64,000 nucleotides of DNA. Origin: Myxococcales bacterium. Its GTDB lineage: Bacteria > Myxococcota_C > UBA6777. The stretch lies in assembly GCA_020632975.1 (NCBI GenBank), contig JACKEL010000015.1, positions 40,607 to 104,606 on the forward strand, written 5' to 3'. Numbering within the stretch: position 1 is the stretch's first letter; every line of letters begins with the position of its first letter. Under the pieces are notes generated by a model that was not told the origin of the DNA, made no database searches, and saw only the letters and a list, made by a program, of their open reading frames with translations. A program made the translations under genes and the position numbers. Positions 50,974 to 60,662 of the stretch are shown here, in pieces.

Positions 50974-52110
50974 TTATTTTTTCTTGAGAAAAGTGTTCAT
51001 CCGCAGACGTGCGTTGTGCCAAACATCTGCAAAAAACAGACTGTAATCATAGACATGGTAATCGTGAGGACGCAGCATCAAACGACGAAAGGCAGGTGGA
51101 GGTGTGCTAATCAACAGAGCACCTTTTTGGCAAGCAGCTTCCACAAGTTGTGGTGCTAGCGGTGTCATGGTTTTGCCTCGACCATAGGGCAAAGCTCCCT
51201 TGTGTTGGTCTTTTTTGACAAGCGCCTCATCCGTTTTCCACGTTAAAGGATTGGTACACAAACGCGGTTTTTTGTTGCTGTCTTCGTAGCCTTTTTTGGG
51301 ATAAAACACCTTTACATTGGCCCACCCACGAAGATCAGCCTCTCGCCCGAGTGTTGTCCATCCCACAACACAACGCGTATCTGTAGGGCTTTGGCATGGA
51401 TGCAACCAAGGAATCGTTCGCTTAAACTTATCCAAAGGGACGTTGATTCCGACCAGATAAGCAGCGATCAAGCGTTTACGCCATCCACCCTCGTCAGGGA
51501 ATGTCTCAAGCAGACGCAGCGCGTGCATCGAGCCTTGGCTGTGGCCTGCGATGAAAAAGGGACGACCTTGGTTACGCGACTTCAAGAAGTGACGAAAAGC
51601 CCGAACAACATCGCTATAGGCAAGCTCAAGTGCTTTCCACGCATCATCATTTCGAGCAATCGCAAAGTACAGCGTGGCTTGGCGATAACGAGGCGCAAAG
51701 ATCCGACAACATCCGCGAAAAGCGCTTGCTTGGTACTTCATCACACTATGATCGACGCGACGTTTGGCTTGTGCGTCATCAATGGGGCCATTCCAACCTT
51801 TTCTGCTCAGGAAGGTCGTGGGGTGAACAAAAAACACATCAGCGGGCGGGGTCTTGTACAAAGGCAGGTCCGCAGGTGATAGATCTGCATAAGACTCTAC
51901 TTCTGGAAGCTCAGCCCAAGCGGATGTCTTCGTATAATCAGGTGCAGGCGGCGGTGTAAACTTCGCAAAGCCCGCCGCAGGACGCAAAGATCGTCTGAGG
52001 TAAGCACGTCGACCATTTGGCCCCACCATCCACCAAAGCGACAACACAAACACAATCACCGCGATCCCTGCCAAGACATGCTGCCACCAAGCTGGTTTTG
52101 TTCTCGTCAT
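50974..52110 (-). CDS. DUF3089 alpha/beta-hydrolase-like membrane protein
   Basis: About 378 residues; the ATG at 52110 has AAGGTGG upstream. One N-terminal membrane helix (VLAGIAVIVFVLSLWWMVG) anchors an exported domain. The lipase-like nucleophile elbow is GHSQGSMHALRLL, preceded by ADVFFVHPTTFL, which mark the DUF3089 family. The C-terminus holds the possible catalytic His in LRPHDYHVYDYSLFF. Likely an ester hydrolase at the envelope; substrate unknown. Confidence 0.85.
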   Translation of the reverse strand: MTRTKPAWWQHVLAGIAVIVFVLSLWWMVGPNGRRAYLRRSLRPAAGFAKFTPPPAPDYTKTSAWAELPEVESYADLSPADLPLYKTPPADVFFVHPTTFLSRKGWNGPIDDAQAKRRVDHSVMKYQASAFRGCCRIFAPRYRQATLYFAIARNDDAWKALELAYSDVVRAFRHFLKSRNQGRPFFIAGHSQGSMHALRLLETFPDEGGWRKRLIAAYLVGINVPLDKFKRTIPWLHPCQSPTDTRCVVGWTTLGREADLRGWANVKVFYPKKGYEDSNKKPRLCTNPLTWKTDEALVKKDQHKGALPYGRGKTMTPLAPQLVEAACQKGALLISTPPPAFRRLMLRPHDYHVYDYSLFFADVWHNARLRMNTFLKKK

Positions 52111-52219
52111 CCACTCCACCTTTCATCAAAAAGAGAAGCACACAAACTACTCAACGCGTCACTGATGGCAAGTAGCCCGATATTCGGCCCAGAAAAGAGA
52201 CGTACCACCTCGAAACAGA

Positions 52220-52930
52220 CTACGAATCCATCAACCCCGTTTGAGCGTCCCACGCACCCAACGCTGCTTGAACCTCTTCTCTCTCGAAAAGTGCCCCCTC
52301 GCATGGTGGCGCGACGATCTCCACCCGTTCCCCAAAGAGATCAAAAGACAGGCGCCAAGCATGAAGGTAGGTTCGGTCCCATCGTTCGGCCTCTTCAGAG
52401 GCCCCATAGAGAGCATCCCCCAAGATCGGGGCCCCCAGACTTTTCATCGCCACGCGTAGCTGGTGGGTCTTCCCTGTCTTTGGCTTCAAAAGAAAGATCC
52501 GTAGTCCAGGCTGAATCGAAGCCAGACTTTGGCTGACAAAGTCCGTGATCGCAGGGGCTTGTGTCGAACGCAGCAGTTTCCACGTCCCTCGACGACTGCG
52601 CTCCATATCGCCAAGGATACGACCTTGTTTCTTGGAAGGTTTTTTCTCAGACAGCGCGATGTACGCCTTGTGGATCTCTCGTTCTGCAAAAGCCTCCCCC
52701 AAGAGACGCGCTGCTTCTTGTTGGCGTGCAAACAACAAGACCCCCGAAGTCACCGCATCCAAACGATGAACAGGATACAACGTTCCCCAAGCAGGAAGCG
52801 TCCCCTCGTCCATCGCAGTGCGCAACAACCCCATCACACCGTCAGATGCGTCATTTGCATGAAAGGGTATCCCCACAGGCTTGTCCATCGCGATGCAAGT
52901 ATCACTCTCGTAAAGTACCCGAATCTTCAA
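52220..52930 (-). CDS. RluA-family pseudouridine synthase
   Basis: 236 residues from a TTG at 52930 that has GGAGG eight bases upstream; the alternative start 222 bases further up would translate a 15-bp repeat array into a Val/Ala-rich hydrophobic string. The catalytic motif is HRLDAVTSGVLLFAR, with Asp as the nucleophile, and the family end motif KTGKTHQLRVAMKSLGAPIL follows. The short form without an S4 domain resembles TruC (tRNA position 65). It isomerises uridine in tRNA or rRNA. Confidence 0.88.
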   Translation of the reverse strand: MKIRVLYESDTCIAMDKPVGIPFHANDASDGVMGLLRTAMDEGTLPAWGTLYPVHRLDAVTSGVLLFARQQEAARLLGEAFAEREIHKAYIALSEKKPSKKQGRILGDMERSRRGTWKLLRSTQAPAITDFVSQSLASIQPGLRIFLLKPKTGKTHQLRVAMKSLGAPILGDALYGASEEAERWDRTYLHAWRLSFDLFGERVEIVAPPCEGALFEREEVQAALGAWDAQTGLMDS

Positions 52931-52962
52931 GCGAAACGCCTCCACATCCAGCAAGCCCGCAA

Positions 52963-53037
52963 CAATCACGACCGCAACAATCACGACCACAACAACCGCA
53001 ACCGCAACAATCGCGACCGCAACAATCGTGACCGTAA
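52963..53037. repeat. 15-bp tandem repeat, five units
   Basis: Units of CAATCACGACCGCAA with substitutions lie head to tail from 52963 to 53037. The array sits between the pseudouridine-synthase start and the divergent membrane-protein gene. It is a minisatellite-like tract that could vary in copy number. Confidence 0.93.
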
Positions 53038-53169
53038 CATCGACAAAAAGCGAGACATCCCACGACAAGGATGTTACAGGAAGACAATGGAGATCTAGCC
53101 ATCCTGACGCCACAACAAGGTCCTTGTACCTCTTCTTGGTGATGGATAGCAACGCAAAGGAGCAATACG

Positions 53170-54153
53170 TTGAAAAGCCTCCGCCTTTTTGGAACAGCTT
53201 TTGGGTTGGCTTTGGGCCTCACAGCGATCATCGCGCTCACTGCGAGCGGACTCGATCACTTTCGCATCATCGGCCCCACCAAACCTTTCGCTTACCCTTG
53301 GCGTCTTGTCGATCCAACTTGGATGACGCACTTCACAGCTTGGTTGGGGTATGCACTACACAATCTTGGAGCGTGGTGGATCATCGCAGCAGCACGACGC
53401 CAAAAGCCCGGATACACAGAGAAGATGCGATGGTTCAATGGGGCGATGTTGGGACTCCACCTTGTAGGCTTTGGACTACACTGGTTACAGAGTCGCCTTT
53501 GGTACGACGGCCTCGCACAAGATGTCCCAGAGATCACAGCGCTTGGCTCTGTCGCCCTGATGTTGATGGTTATCCTCATCCTCGAAACACCACGGCGGGG
53601 CTTATTTTTAGGCAAAAAGTTGCGTTTCGACAAGCGTTTTCTTCGGATTATCCGAGAGTATCACGGCTACTTGTTCACATGGGCGTTGATCTACACTTTT
53701 TGGTATCACCCGATGGCTGGAACATGGGGACATTTGATCGGTTTCTTTTATATGTTTGTGTTGTTAGGACAGTCTGTTCTCCTTTTTCATCGGGGACATA
53801 CGAACAAATGGTGGACGCTGAGTCTAGAGATGTTGGTGCTCCCTCATGGTGTGCTCGTCGCGCTCTTCCAAGGCAATGCTTTGTGGCCGATGTTTGGGTT
53901 TGGTTTCGCAGCGATGTTCTTACTAACCCAGATGTACGGCCTAGGCTGGACCAGACCGATCTACGGTCTTTTGTGGGGTGTTTTTCTTGTAAGCACGATG
54001 GGTGTGTATGCTTGGATGGGCCGCCTTGCAAAGATCCACGAGATCTTGCGTATCCCCATCCTTGATTATGCTGTGGTTTTTCTGCTGTACCTGCTCTTTT
54101 TGGGGATCGCCAAGCTCCTTCCCAAGAACCCACAAGAGGCCCCGCCCGTCTAA
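53170..54153 (+). CDS. Polytopic membrane protein of unknown function
   Basis: 327 residues; a TTG start with AAAGGAG upstream. About eight membrane helices (for example ALGLTAIIALTASGL, YALHNLGAWWIIAAA, ALGSVALMLMVILIL, HLIGFFYMFVLLGQSVLLF, YAVVFLLYLLFLGIAKLLP). Conserved-looking His residues lie at helix ends (THFTAW, LHWLQS, YHGYLFTW, FHRGHTN), which could bind haem or quinone, but no family is recognised. It is followed by the YbaK gene 45 bp later on the same strand. Confidence 0.75.
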   Translation: MKSLRLFGTAFGLALGLTAIIALTASGLDHFRIIGPTKPFAYPWRLVDPTWMTHFTAWLGYALHNLGAWWIIAAARRQKPGYTEKMRWFNGAMLGLHLVGFGLHWLQSRLWYDGLAQDVPEITALGSVALMLMVILILETPRRGLFLGKKLRFDKRFLRIIREYHGYLFTWALIYTFWYHPMAGTWGHLIGFFYMFVLLGQSVLLFHRGHTNKWWTLSLEMLVLPHGVLVALFQGNALWPMFGFGFAAMFLLTQMYGLGWTRPIYGLLWGVFLVSTMGVYAWMGRLAKIHEILRIPILDYAVVFLLYLLFLGIAKLLPKNPQEAPPV

Positions 54154-54198
54154 CCCTGCATCGTCCCCCTCCCCAAAAACATCGCATGGAGCAAGAAG

Positions 54199-54663
54199 AT
54201 GTCGAGCCTTGGAGAAAAAGACTTACAACAACGCGGGTATTCCTTTACATCCCACCCCTACGACTACCGCAAAAAAGGCGCTGAAGCGGCCGCTGAAGCA
54301 CTGGGATTTCCCCTCGAACAGATGCTAAAGACCCTTGTACTCGAACTTTCAGATGGTCGTTTTATCTTCCTCATGGCCCCAGGACATCTGGCCGTTTCGC
54401 TACGAGATGTCTCACGACAACTCCAAGTCAAAGGCGCTGAGATGGCCGCAGAACGCGACATCTTGCGCCTCACAGGCTACACACCTGGCGGCATCGGGCC
54501 TTTTGGTTCACGCACGCCTCTCCCCGTATTCATCGATCTTTTCGCGCTCGAAGTCCCCATCGTGTACTTCAATGGAGGCCGTCGTGGCTTGTTGTTGGGC
54601 ATGGACCCTGAGGAACTTGTAGAGGCCGCACAGGCCGAGATCGTCGACGTCACCCGCCAATAA
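54199..54663 (+). CDS. ybaK: YbaK/EbsC-type Cys-tRNA(Pro) deacylase
   Basis: 154 residues. The YbaK landmarks are visible: the start of the fold HPYDYRKKGAEAAAEALGFP, the catalytic-groove Lys in MLKTLVLELSDG, VKGAEMAAERDILRLTGYTP and GGIGPFGSRTPLPVFID with NGGRRGLLLGMDPEEL. These enzymes remove cysteine wrongly attached to tRNA(Pro). The length matches the family. No operon partner of related function is seen. Confidence 0.92.
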   Translation: MSSLGEKDLQQRGYSFTSHPYDYRKKGAEAAAEALGFPLEQMLKTLVLELSDGRFIFLMAPGHLAVSLRDVSRQLQVKGAEMAAERDILRLTGYTPGGIGPFGSRTPLPVFIDLFALEVPIVYFNGGRRGLLLGMDPEELVEAAQAEIVDVTRQ

Positions 54664-54750
54664 AGCCCCAAACAGCCTCTCTCTTCCCCCCCTCCAAAAC
54701 AGCCTCTTACTTTGTGTATATTTTTATGCAACATTCTGTAACAAAGCAAA

Positions 54751-54783
54751 CAACCTTCGGCGGTTCATGCCGAAGATGGGTTG
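54751..54783. other. Hairpin upstream of the calcium-loop protein gene
   Basis: CTTCGGC (54755-54761) pairs with GCCGAAG (54769-54775), and the outer CAACC can pair with GGTTG after a small bulge. It lies about 100 bases before the next gene in a 220-bp gap that otherwise shows only A/T-rich sequence. It may be a terminator remnant or a leader element. Confidence 0.45.
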
Positions 54784-54884
54784 TGTGGGAAAGCCTAAAA
54801 AGCAAGAGGAGCTTCGCTTTTCCCTTTTAGTTCCGCATAAAAACACTGAGATCTTCTAACACATGTTGAGAAAAGGTACGCAGG

Positions 54885-56414
54885 ATGCGCATCACCAAGT
54901 CACAATTCATCGAACAACACGCAAACAAAAAGATCGACGTCAAAGAACTCAAGGAAGATAGAAACCTCTCCATTACCCAACGCAACAAACTCGTCCAAGC
55001 CGACCTCAACGGAGATGGCTTTATCCAAGGCAGCTCTGAAGTGGGCCGCCTTTTCGAGAAGATGGATTTGTTTGACAATGACGGTAACAAAAACACCGTC
55101 ACATCGAACCAAAACAGCCATACTCTCCACATACAAGAAGCCCTCAACCGCGCTTCTGAAACCATCGAAACCAACCCCACCCCCGCCGCACCCCAAAGCG
55201 CTTCTGAACGCCTCGCGGATCTTCTACAGAAAAACCCCCAGATCAAAACCAAACAAGACGCACTCAACTTCTTTTTGCGTCGCAACCAAAACAACTGGGG
55301 TGCAGGCGACCAAGACGCCCAACGCTATGGCTTGAAACTCGGCGACCTTAGCCGCGATCGAACCAGCCCCCTCCGCGCTCCTGCGCACCCCACCCCCGCA
55401 CCTGCGCCCGCAGAACCAACGCCAGCCCCTGCACCCGTGCAGCCCGCACCTGCGGAACCAACACCCGCTCCCGCACCAACGCCTGCACCTGCTCCCGCGC
55501 AACCCGCGCCTGCCCCTGCACAACCCGCAGGACCACTTGGCGAGCTTTTGCAGGCCCACCCAGAACTCAAGACCAAACAAGACGCACTCAACTTCTTTTT
55601 GCGCCGCAACCGCAACAACTGGAGCGCTGCGGACCAAGAAGCCCAGCGTTATGGCTTGAAGCTTGGCGACCTTAGCCGTGATCGTAACGGAGCGCTCCAA
55701 GCAAGCAGCGCTTCCACTTCGACCACAAACACATCTTCGACCTCGAACTCTTCGAGCACCACGAGTGTAAGCGGTCCTTCCCCCACCCAAAGCACCTCGG
55801 GGATGAGCGAAGCCCAAAAGTACGATCACTACAAGGCTTTGATTGAAAGCCAAGGTGGAAAGTTCAACACATCCACCAACAAACGCAATCTCTTGGCCTT
55901 GCGCACAGAGACCAACACACGCGCCAACCAAGGACGCGGCGTCTATGACGACAAGTTGATGATGGTTTGGAAAGACAGCCAAGGCAACAAACGCGTTCGT
56001 GAGTACACCGCCAACACAGAACCCAGCTCTCAATACACCGGACGCCAAGGTGTCGACGCAAACCGCGATGGCCGACGCGACCTTGGGCGTATCCCCGAAG
56101 GATACTACGAGTTTGCACGCGGCAGCAGCAACAAGTTTGGCAACGTGATGCGACCCACCCAAGAGATCAATGCCGAACGCGACACCAACCACGATGGCCT
56201 CTTCAACGACAACCGTATGGCCAGCTCGGGCTACTCTATCTTGTTCCATAAAGGTGGCTCAAGCAACACTTACTCCGCAGGGTGCCAAACCTTCACCCCC
56301 ACAGAGTGGGCTCGCTTTTGGAAAGACCTCAACGCTAGCGGAAACCCTGGAACCATCGGATACACCGTCATCAACGCCCGCGAACCTCCACGTTCTTCTA
56401 CCTTTCCCCCCTAG
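54885..56414 (+). CDS. Calcium-loop protein with L,D-transpeptidase-like C-terminus
   Basis: 509 residues. EF-hand-like loops lie near the N-terminus (DLNGDGFIQGSSEV and LFDNDGNKN) and again later (VDANRDGRRDLG, DTNHDGLFND). Two copies of a ~45-residue repeat (TKQDALNFFLRRN with WGAGDQDAQRYGLKLGDLSR) are joined by a Pro/Ala linker. The C-terminal domain ends in SGYSILFHKGGSSNTYSAGCQTF, with His and Cys placed as in YkuD-type L,D-transpeptidases (HxG...SxGC). No signal peptide is seen, so secretion by another route is likely. Possible role: peptidoglycan modification or attack; the assignment by motif is moderate. Confidence 0.65.
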   Translation: MRITKSQFIEQHANKKIDVKELKEDRNLSITQRNKLVQADLNGDGFIQGSSEVGRLFEKMDLFDNDGNKNTVTSNQNSHTLHIQEALNRASETIETNPTPAAPQSASERLADLLQKNPQIKTKQDALNFFLRRNQNNWGAGDQDAQRYGLKLGDLSRDRTSPLRAPAHPTPAPAPAEPTPAPAPVQPAPAEPTPAPAPTPAPAPAQPAPAPAQPAGPLGELLQAHPELKTKQDALNFFLRRNRNNWSAADQEAQRYGLKLGDLSRDRNGALQASSASTSTTNTSSTSNSSSTTSVSGPSPTQSTSGMSEAQKYDHYKALIESQGGKFNTSTNKRNLLALRTETNTRANQGRGVYDDKLMMVWKDSQGNKRVREYTANTEPSSQYTGRQGVDANRDGRRDLGRIPEGYYEFARGSSNKFGNVMRPTQEINAERDTNHDGLFNDNRMASSGYSILFHKGGSSNTYSAGCQTFTPTEWARFWKDLNASGNPGTIGYTVINAREPPRSSTFPP

Positions 56415-56612
56415 CCCCCCCAGTTTCCTTTGGGAGAGATAAGAACATCTCCTTCGCAAAACCATCTTTTTTCCAAAGACCTTTCTAAGTGATATTCTTA
56501 GGTTTTGTAGACCTTTTCCAAGCCTTGCGTTATATCCGCTGCAGCAAAAGTTTCTTGTTCCGTCTACATCTTTTTGCATGTACGTATTTCCTTTCTGGAA
56601 CGGAGAATTACA

Positions 56613-59600
56613 ATGGCAACATCTTTTTTTGGGCACGGTTCTTTTGATTGCCTCCCAAAAAAGAAAGCCTCGCTCCTTTTTTGGAGGCTTCTCTTTGGGG
56701 CTTTGATCCTCGTGGGACTTTCCTTTTCAGCACACCACGCTCACGCACAAAACGTCACACAAAGCGACTGGTATCTCCAACAAGGGCAAATCGTCACCCC
56801 TCCCGCAACGTTCCCTTCACATGGACATGCCACGCAATACAACTACGCAAGTATCCCTGCATGGCCTGGCCCTGGTTGGAGCAACGCGCCTGATCTACGT
56901 GTCATCGCCTATTTTCAAGCCTCACGGCTTTGCGGCGGAACCTATGTGTGCCAACGCGACTTAGACTTTTTGTACTTCCTGACAGAACTCAATGTCCCTG
57001 CGGGGATCACCGTCAACTCTTTTACGGTGACTTCGAGCCAAGTGGACGACGGTATCCGCGTCACGGTCTTTAACTCAAGCAATCCCAACGGGATCACCCT
57101 CCCCAATGCTTACATGTACCTTGGCACCAATGTGACTTCGGGCAATCTCGCAGCCGCCATCAAACCAGGCGAGATCAACACAGTTGTCCTCACTGTGGTG
57201 GACGACTGTTGCCAGCGCGTTGGCCCAGGAAACGTCGTATTGAGCGTCAATGGCAGCCCCATCAACACCTACAACAATCCCCCTCAGATCACGAAGCTGC
57301 CGAGCACAACAGCCACAGAAGATCAGCCTTATGCACCCGCAAAGGTCGAAGCCACCGATATAGACAGCGGCGACACTCTTTCCTACAAGCTGACCAAGGC
57401 CCCCATAGGTGCAACGATCAACCCCGTCACTGGCGAGATCACGTGGACCCCTGGAGACGCTGACGCTGGCAAAGAAGTCGAGTTTGAGGTCGAAGTCTGC
57501 GACAGCAAGACCCCCCCTGCCTGCAAGAAAGCCACATGGAAGGTCCAAGTCACCAACGTCAACGATCCCCCGGTCATTACTTCGACCCCGCCCACCACAG
57601 CGACCGAGGACCAAGCCTACAACTACAAACCCACAGCGACCGATCCTGACCCTGGCACTGTGCTGGCATGGCACTTCACCAAAGACGCAACTGGCGCAAA
57701 CAAGGCTCCTCCTGGCGCTACCATCGATCCCGCGACAGGCGAGATCAAATGGACCCCTCGAGATGCTGACGCTGGAAAAGAAGTCGACTTTGAGATCGAG
57801 GTTTGTGACAACGCGACACCACCTGCCTGCACCAAACAGTCTTGGAAGACCAAAGTCGCCAACGTCAACGATCCCCCAGTCATCACCTCGACAGCGCCAA
57901 CAGAAACGCCCACAAACCAAGAGATGAGCTACAAACCCACGGTATCAGACCCCGACCCTGGAGACACGCACACGTGGAAGCTCAACAAAGGCCCCGCAGG
58001 AGCGACCATTGATCCCGCAACAGGCGAAGTCAAATGGACGCCTGGCACCGCAGATGCTGGAAAAGATACGGACTTTGAGATCGAAGTCTGTGACAACGCA
58101 ACCCCTCCTGCTTGTACAACACAGATCTTCCGCGTCAAACCTTACAACACCTGCGCTGTTGATGCGGACTGCCCCCAACAAGAGATCTGCGAGACGGGCC
58201 GATGCATCGCCCCTGGATGCGCCAATCAATCTCCACAGTGCACCCCAACAAGCAACATCTGCCTCAAGGGACAGTGCGGTGCAGATCCTTGCGCCAATAA
58301 ACAATGCGCAACCGATGAAACCTGCCGTCCCAGCGATGGAAAGTGCATCAAAGCTTGTGCAGGTGTCCAATGCCCAACAGGACAAAAATGTGTCGATGGT
58401 GCTTGCTTGGCTGACCCCTGTAACCAAGGTGGCACCGCTTGCGCTGCCAACGAATACTGCGACACCACAGGAACCACACCCGCTTGTAAACCCAATCCTT
58501 GTACGACTTCTTCTTGTCGCCATGGACGACTCTGTGACAGCAACATCTGTGTAGACGATCCCTGCGCAAAGATGACCTGCCCCAATCCACAAACACAACG
58601 TTGTGAAGCAGGACAGTGCATCGATCGACTTCCCTGCAAGGTCGATCTCAACTGTCCCGCCGATCAGATCTGCATCAACCAACTTTGCCAACCACCAGGT
58701 TGTCACCCGCTTCAGCCCCAATGCACGCCCACCACACAGCTCTGCACAGATGGCACTTGCAAAGACAACCCTTGCCTCAACAAGATGTGCGGACAAGACC
58801 AGTTCTGTCGTCCCTTGGATGGGGCATGTGCGGGCTCTTGCTCAACCGTTCAATGCCCCACAGGACAAACCTGTGTCGATGGCGCCTGTCAAGCCGATCC
58901 TTGCGCAAACCAACAGTGCGCGGCAGGCCAAGTCTGCGTTGCAGGAACCTGTGAAGCTGAACAATGCAGTGCCTCCAACGCCTGTAAACACGGTCGTATC
59001 TGCCGCACAGACACCAACCGCTGCGAAAGTGACCCCTGCTTGAACGTAAGCTGCCCCAACACGGGCGAAGTTTGCCGCTTTGGGCAGTGCGTCGCGCCTC
59101 CATCTTGTGCGTTTGACCAAGACTGTCCCAGCACCAACCTTTGCGTCAATGGAAAGTGCGTAAGTAGCCAATGCAGCAGCACCAACCCTTGTCCTCAAGG
59201 CAAACGCTGTAGCAATGGGCAATGTGCGGATGACCTCTGTACCAACAAACAATGTCCAGCGGATACCTTCTGTAACAACGGACAGTGCGTCGATTCCTGC
59301 GCGGGTGTCTTTTGTCCTCAAGGAAAGATCTGCAACAACGGGCAATGCACAGACGATCCTTGCGCAAACAAACAATGCGCGACGGGCGAGATCTGCCAAA
59401 ATGGTATGTGCATCCCCAACAATTGCCAGACAAACTCTTGCAAAGATGGAAGAAAATGTATTGGTGATCGTTGTGTCGATGACCCTTGCTTGGGGATCAC
59501 CTGTCCCACAGGACAAACCTGTTCCCAAGGCCAGTGTACGGGCGACAAAGCCTGCCAACATGACGCAACATGCGGTGCTGACGGCGTTTGCTTAAACAAA

Positions 59601-60308
59601 CTCTGTGCCCCCAAAAGCTGTTACCCCAGCGACTGCCCACAAGGTGAACTGTGTATCTCTGGAAAATGCACAGCCAACCCCTGCGCCAACAAACAATGTG
59701 CAACCGATGAAACCTGCCGTCCTCTCGATGGGAACTGCGTCAAAGACTGCCCCAAGTGTCCAGATGGCCAAGTCTGCGAAGCGGGTGTCTGTCAGACGGA
59801 TCCTTGCGCAGGCGTACAATGCGCACAAGACGAGTTCTGTCGAAAAGGTCAATGCATCAAAGACACCTGCAAACTCGCAAACACCATCCTCTGTCGTCAT
59901 CAACGCATCTGTTCCCCTGAACAATGCAGCGACGATCCTTGCTTGGGGATCACTTGCAAAGCAGGTCAAGCTTGCCAAGCTGGCGTATGCACCGCCACTT
60001 CCAACAACGAACCTAACACAGAAACAGTCAGCGAACCCAACACAGAGTCCACTTCAGAACAAACCTCCGAGTCCACATCAGAAACCACCCCGCAAGAACA
60101 GGCCATCCCTGATGGAAGCGTGGGAGAAAAAATCGCAGGCGAAACCACGGTAGGCGATCAAAACAACGCTGACAGCGTAGGCGCGGGCATCGTAGGCGGC
60201 GGTTGTGGATGCAACCAAAACGAGCCAACCTTCCCCTTGGGTTCTTTGCTGTTCTTGCTCCTCTTCTTGGTCGCGATGCGAAAAAGATCCCCATCCCTTC
60301 GAGCATAA
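56613..60308 (+). CDS. Large Cys-rich, Ig-like surface protein with MYXO-CTERM-type anchor
   Basis: 1231 residues; the ATG follows GGAG. A signal peptide (LLFGALILVGLSFSAHHAHA) leads into an N-terminal domain (about residues 45-210). Three cadherin-like/He_PIG repeats follow (PPVITSTPPTTATEDQAYNY, GATIDPATGEIKWTPGDADA-type cores). The rest, up to about residue 1140, is more than 20 Cys-rich modules (C-x2-D..C..C patterns such as NKQCATDETCRPSDGKCIKA). An Asn/Glu/Thr-rich linker precedes the tail GGGCGCNQNEPTFPLGSLLF, a hydrophobic helix and RKRS. This is the MYXO-CTERM sorting layout. It is likely a cell-surface adhesin or binding protein. Confidence 0.85.
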   Translation: MATSFFGHGSFDCLPKKKASLLFWRLLFGALILVGLSFSAHHAHAQNVTQSDWYLQQGQIVTPPATFPSHGHATQYNYASIPAWPGPGWSNAPDLRVIAYFQASRLCGGTYVCQRDLDFLYFLTELNVPAGITVNSFTVTSSQVDDGIRVTVFNSSNPNGITLPNAYMYLGTNVTSGNLAAAIKPGEINTVVLTVVDDCCQRVGPGNVVLSVNGSPINTYNNPPQITKLPSTTATEDQPYAPAKVEATDIDSGDTLSYKLTKAPIGATINPVTGEITWTPGDADAGKEVEFEVEVCDSKTPPACKKATWKVQVTNVNDPPVITSTPPTTATEDQAYNYKPTATDPDPGTVLAWHFTKDATGANKAPPGATIDPATGEIKWTPRDADAGKEVDFEIEVCDNATPPACTKQSWKTKVANVNDPPVITSTAPTETPTNQEMSYKPTVSDPDPGDTHTWKLNKGPAGATIDPATGEVKWTPGTADAGKDTDFEIEVCDNATPPACTTQIFRVKPYNTCAVDADCPQQEICETGRCIAPGCANQSPQCTPTSNICLKGQCGADPCANKQCATDETCRPSDGKCIKACAGVQCPTGQKCVDGACLADPCNQGGTACAANEYCDTTGTTPACKPNPCTTSSCRHGRLCDSNICVDDPCAKMTCPNPQTQRCEAGQCIDRLPCKVDLNCPADQICINQLCQPPGCHPLQPQCTPTTQLCTDGTCKDNPCLNKMCGQDQFCRPLDGACAGSCSTVQCPTGQTCVDGACQADPCANQQCAAGQVCVAGTCEAEQCSASNACKHGRICRTDTNRCESDPCLNVSCPNTGEVCRFGQCVAPPSCAFDQDCPSTNLCVNGKCVSSQCSSTNPCPQGKRCSNGQCADDLCTNKQCPADTFCNNGQCVDSCAGVFCPQGKICNNGQCTDDPCANKQCATGEICQNGMCIPNNCQTNSCKDGRKCIGDRCVDDPCLGITCPTGQTCSQGQCTGDKACQHDATCGADGVCLNKLCAPKSCYPSDCPQGELCISGKCTANPCANKQCATDETCRPLDGNCVKDCPKCPDGQVCEAGVCQTDPCAGVQCAQDEFCRKGQCIKDTCKLANTILCRHQRICSPEQCSDDPCLGITCKAGQACQAGVCTATSNNEPNTETVSEPNTESTSEQTSESTSETTPQEQAIPDGSVGEKIAGETTVGDQNNADSVGAGIVGGGCGCNQNEPTFPLGSLLFLLLFLVAMRKRSPSLRA

Positions 60309-60364
60309 CGCTCACCACAGGCACCGTCCCCCCGCAACTCTTCTGATAGACCCCGCTTCTTTTC

Positions 60365-60622
60365 TTAGTGATGTTGCATGCGAAAGCTCTGAATCATCCG
60401 AAGCGCGGACTGGATACGCTGCATCTTTTGATGTTTGTGTTGTGTGCAGCGAAAGTCCTCAGGCGCACAAAACTCCCCTCGTACCTCCACCAAAAGATGT
60501 TGAAGGTGGTTCGTCACGACCTGTAGGTCCGCAGTACTGAACTTTTTGAGATGGTGTGGCGTGAAAAAGATCAACCCATCAGCCACCTCGTGCGCCAAAA
60601 GTTTCGGATTCTCTGTAAGCAT
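60365..60622 (-). CDS. Small hypothetical protein downstream of the sirtuin gene
   Basis: 85 residues from the ATG at 60622, which has GAGAGGGG before it. The sequence is mostly helical (KLLAHEVADGLIFFTPHHLK, TADLQVVTNHLQHLLVEVRG) and ends in a His/Gln-rich segment with CAPEDFRCTQHKHQ. It starts about 40 bases after the sirtuin stop on the same strand, so it is probably co-transcribed. No family is recognised. Confidence 0.6.
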   Translation of the reverse strand: MLTENPKLLAHEVADGLIFFTPHHLKKFSTADLQVVTNHLQHLLVEVRGEFCAPEDFRCTQHKHQKMQRIQSALRMIQSFRMQHH

Positions 60623-60662
60623 GGTGCCCCTCTCAAAGATGTGATCCAAAGAAAGTCTTTGT

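Noticed and set aside
52931..53152. N-terminal extension of the pseudouridine synthase
   Set aside because: It translates the 15-bp repeats into a Val/Ala string, and a TTG with a good ribosome site lies just downstream.
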